A DNA stretch of 64,000 bases, from the NCBI GenBank assembly GCA_037349315.1, contig JBAIAC010000048.1, forward strand, positions 39,930,501 to 39,994,500. Reading direction: 5' to 3'. Under the pieces are notes generated by a model. The model saw only the letters and a program-made list of their open reading frames with translations, searched no databases and was not told the DNA's origin. Below are positions 60,457 to 64,000 of this stretch, one piece after another. The stretch's first letter is position 1, and the number at the start of each line of letters is the position of its first letter. Source of the stretch: Chelydra serpentina (taxonomy: Eukaryota; Chordata; Testudines; Chelydridae). The translations under genes and the position numbers were made by a program.

Positions 60457-63061
60457 GTCATGTATATGAGCCTAGGCAATTGTGTATGCAGAGCATTAAA
60501 CTGCCCTATAACCATGTTCTACTACCATACAGCTCTCAGTGCCAATGTTAGCTCATTGTAGAAATAGGTAGCTGAATAGCAAGAAGGGCAAAATCTGGAT
60601 CTATGTGGAGATGACACTAGTAGAATTCCAGTTACTAGTGTGTAACCTAGGTTTCTGCTACTCAATGTGTTTTCCCCAAGTCCTCACCCTATCAGGATAC
60701 CCAAAACATTCCACAGCTAAAAGAATAAGTTTATAAGAATTAAAAAAAATAAATTTTGAAACTCTGCCTAATCAAACTTGGAATCTCCCCAAAGGAAATT
60801 AAATAAGTAAAAATCTACAGATACTGTTGACAGGATTCCACGTTGCCACTCCCCAATGCTCAGGAATAGACATGTGCCTATAACAGTATGTAGACATAGA
60901 TTTTCCTCGCACTGAACATGCTTTCCCCTTTGAAACAAGAACCAAACAAACATCTGGCTTGTTTTCCTTTATATTTAGATTCACATTTTTAATTGTTGTT
61001 TTACTTACAAGTACTGTAACTGAAAAAAGTTATTACTGATCAGTGTTGGAGAAAATACATAGTCGTATTGCTTGGATTCATGTTTTCAGATAGTAGCCAT
61101 AAATGGGCAATTGTAAAATCAGCTGAAAATAAATTTCTCTTGAAGTATTCTTTGTAAATGTAATAGTAAAATTAATATATTTTGAGCTACCATATCGATA
61201 ATAGAGGAAGACATTTTCCATTGCAAGATGGGACTCAAAACCACATACAGCACTCAGAGTACATACAGCAGCTCTCCAAAAATCCCAGGAGTACTGAAAT
61301 AACAATACAGTCAAAATAAAGTACTGGCAGTGCTCTCGGTGCTTGTAACATATCACTAGTATTGCTGAAGGAGCTTGATTTATTCTTTAACAGTCCCTTT
61401 ATACAGTATCTTAGGGCTCCATTGTAGCAGGGACTCTATGGAAAGTCATGCAGATATGGTGCATGCTTCCTACACGTTAAGGGGGATTACATAAGTATGT
61501 AGTATCAGTTTACAAGAGAAACTGATTTTGAAAGTCAATTACAGCACCAAATTGCACAGTATTTTTTAGGGTAACGAAGAGCTCATAAATGAAACGGCTA
61601 AAGGAGCAACCACACCAAAAAATCTGGAGTGCATACTGTAGGAAAGGGGAGAGATGGGTTATGTTGACCTGAACTGGGGGGAGCAGGGAAAGAGGCATGA
61701 AGGATGGCAAAAAAATATGGAAACAAACATTTTAATTTTCCAAACACACTGAGAATTATGTAAGTGTACTGGAGATGGATATACAAATTCAACATCAAAA
61801 TATTGTTGAGCACTCCCCTACTTTAAAGATGGAAAGGGGCACAAAATAGCATGAATGCCAGATGCTACACCACTCTTAGAAGGCAGCTATACTCATTTTA
61901 CTCAGGATAGTACTCTGGGAGCAATTATGATGTGAAGCTGAGCATTACTTTTGAAAACAGTTATATTTACACATTTGAGTTTTCTGCTGTCATCAGTGCT
62001 TCAAAAGTCAAATTTTTGTCATTAGAATGAGTATACTGAAGATTGCGAACTGTACTCTTATTGTAAGACTTATTTAACAACTGGAAGAATATTATTGTTA
62101 AAATATTTAACAAGATAGTTACCATTTATACACCAAAGATTTTTTGATAATTTAGCATTCTAATGAAAAGTTCACATAGCAAAGGAGAAACAATAAAATA
62201 AAATTTAAAAAAATAATTGATTGGGCAAGGACAATTGGCAGATAAAAGTTATTTGTGCAAGACATTGTAGAAAATAGTTCTTTTGACAGAGAAAAAATAG
62301 AGCTGTAAGAATCTGAGGGCAGTGGTGACTAGAACTTTAAATCCATGGCACAGTGTTAACTGCAGTTAAAATTGTATAAAAAATTATGCATGGAAATTAT
62401 AACATTGTTGCTAATTTATTAGTGCCTCCTTAACTCCAACCATAAAATTTCTTCCAAGATAATTTAAAAATGGAAGTGTTTCTTTACTTCTTTGAAAATC
62501 AAGCTTCAAGTCTTAGCAAACTAATATAACTAAAACAACTCTGAAGAGATCTCATGATGGGTCAAGTCTAGGTAAAGGCATATAATAAAATTAGGAATTT
62601 GCCATTAAAAGGGAATAGTAAATAATTACACCTACTTTTCTTTGTAGTATTGTAAACTACATTGGATATTTCAGTTGTGTGTTTTAAAGCTTTACACAAT
62701 ATAACCACATTCTCATTGTTCAATACATAAACAACATGTTTTTAGAGGGTAGTTGAACAAGTAGAAAAGTTTCCTGTTTTATTTTGTCCCAAATCCTACC
62801 ATCTTGAGCTTTAAGCTTGGTACAGGACACAAGTCAGAAAGTAGTAATGCATCACATTTTATATAGCACAAACCCACATACCCTTCTAAGAATATCATGT
62901 CTCAGATGACAAGTATACAGCTTTATCTGCAAATAAAATGTATTAACATTATGTTGGCATTTAGCCATATATGTTGACAAAACTATAACAGATTACAGAA
63001 GCTTTAATTCAAGCCCTTCAAAAGAAGAAATCAGAAATGAAACCAATCATAGCTGTAGGGT
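60457..63061. other. AT-rich sequence, nothing recognised
   Basis: No RUNDC3B exon, repeat family or protein-like frame was recognised. Probably intron of RUNDC3B. Confidence 0.45.
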
Positions 63062-63247
63062 TACAGGGGGGAGGGATAGCTCAGTGGTTTGAGCATTGGC
63101 CTGCTAAACCCGGGGTTGTGAGTTCAATCCTTGAGGGGGCCATTTGGGGATCTGGGGCAAAAATTGGGGATTGGTCCTGCTTTGAGCAGGGGGTTGGACT
63201 AGATGACCTACTAAGGTCCCTTCCAACCCTGATATTCTATGATTCTA
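63062..63247 (+). mobile_element. Turtle tRNA-derived SINE (Cry-type)
   Basis: The head has TAGCTCAGTGGTTTGAGC (A box) and GAGTTCAATCC (B box), then GATTGGTCCTGCTTTGAGCA and GGACTAGATGACC and a tail of repeated ATTCTATG. It is better preserved than 3163-3352. It can be transcribed by RNA polymerase III from the internal promoter. Confidence 0.95.
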
Positions 63248-64000
63248 TGCTCCTACCATCAGAAAGTTTGCATTCATAATTGTGATTGCAAAGTATAATA
63301 TAAAACAACAAAATCTTTCAAGGACAAGACAAAATAATAGAACTTTTCTACTGTTTTTGAAAACCATCAGATGTTTATTTACAGCTTGTTTACAAAGGAC
63401 ACATGTAGTTTCTCATGTGTTATATAACCAAAGAAAATTTACTTCAGACATCACAAGATAGAAAAATCACTAAAATAATCTCTTTCAAACTACATCAGAG
63501 TCACTTAACTGAATAAAGAGCTCAAACTGGGTCACAGTTCATAATGCTACAGTGTATATGCATTTCCTCCCTGGTCTTGAACACTGATGATGTGAGAGCA
63601 CCACTCCCATCTAGTTGGATCAACTAGCAAAGTGCCCCAGATTAGTTTTCAGTTCATACCATCACTTAAAGAAAAGTTCTGATCAAAGGGCCTTGCCTCC
63701 AGAAGCAGTATCATGTGGCAGTAGTATTTTTTTTAATAAAGAGGGATGAGAATGATAAAAATAAAAAACATATTTTAGATGGCCCAACCTCAACCCCCAC
63801 AAAAGAAAAAGAAAACCCAAAATGTTAGCATACATTTTGCATTTCTGAAACATAGTCCATGCCACAGCATCTAGCTTCCTACTACTTGCAAGGTATAAGC
63901 ATGTACTCTGTGAATGACATCTCAACCAGCACTTGAAAATCTTTGAGCATGAGGTTCTGATATTCAATAGTATGATTATTGCCTTTTCCCCATTCCCAGT
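63248..64000. other. AT-rich sequence, nothing recognised
   Basis: No element or exon recognised. Confidence 0.45.

Overview
This is vertebrate nuclear DNA and almost certainly a turtle. The SINEs at 3163-3352 and 63062-63247 have a tRNA-like head (A box TAGCTCAGTGG, B-box-like GAGTTCAATCC) joined to a CR1-type tail ending in ATTCTATGATTCTATG, the structure of the cryptodire turtle SINE family. CR1 LINEs, several DIRS-type retrotransposons and Harbinger-type MITEs fit a turtle genome. No prokaryotic operons, CRISPR array, rRNA or functional tRNA gene was seen.

Two host genes converge. SLC25A40, a mitochondrial carrier, lies on the + strand with its last three coding exons at 979-1060, 10646-10720 and 17030-17163 (stop at 17161-17163). 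RUNDC3B lies on the - strand with its last three coding exons at 52691-52837, 42448-42569 and 26670-26815 (stop at 26670-26672). The exons splice in frame and match the protein C-termini as I remember them. The tail-to-tail arrangement matches the mammalian neighbourhood (ABCB1-RUNDC3B-SLC25A40-DBF4). The rest is intron, UTR, intergenic DNA and nested mobile elements.

Layout. 1.6-4.5 kb: a Harbinger MITE, a decayed Harbinger transposon split by a turtle SINE, a second piece of the same transposon. 4.56-6.07 kb: CR1 (-). 6.44-9.79 kb: DIRS-A (+). 11.91-15.62 kb: DIRS-B complex (+) with a nested CR1. 19.52-22.3 kb: CR1 (-) between the two genes. 26.98-32.47 kb: DIRS-C (+) containing a hAT MITE and a solo gypsy LTR. 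34.44-40.88 kb: DIRS-D (-) containing an LTR-like insertion. 41.2-46.45 kb: MITEs, a hAT element and a CR1 (+). 47.9-49.27 kb: L1-like LINE relic. 49.28-50.08 kb: C-rich repeat. 53.4-53.9 kb: MITE inside a CORE-SINE. 54.196-59.974 kb: Ty3/gypsy element (-) with two LTRs.

The most notable object is the gypsy element at 54196-59974. Its genes run gag, protease, INTEGRASE, reverse transcriptase, RNase H. Integrase comes before reverse transcriptase, the reverse of normal Ty3/gypsy order. The Gag capsid contains a segment that looks like a SCAN domain. Both are hallmarks of the Gmr1-like gypsy group, from which the vertebrate SCAN domain is thought to derive. The copy has paired LTRs, a 4-bp target duplication, a primer-binding site and a polypurine tract, but it carries five in-frame stops and several frameshifts, so it is a fossil. 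It also interrupts a minus-strand open frame of unknown origin.
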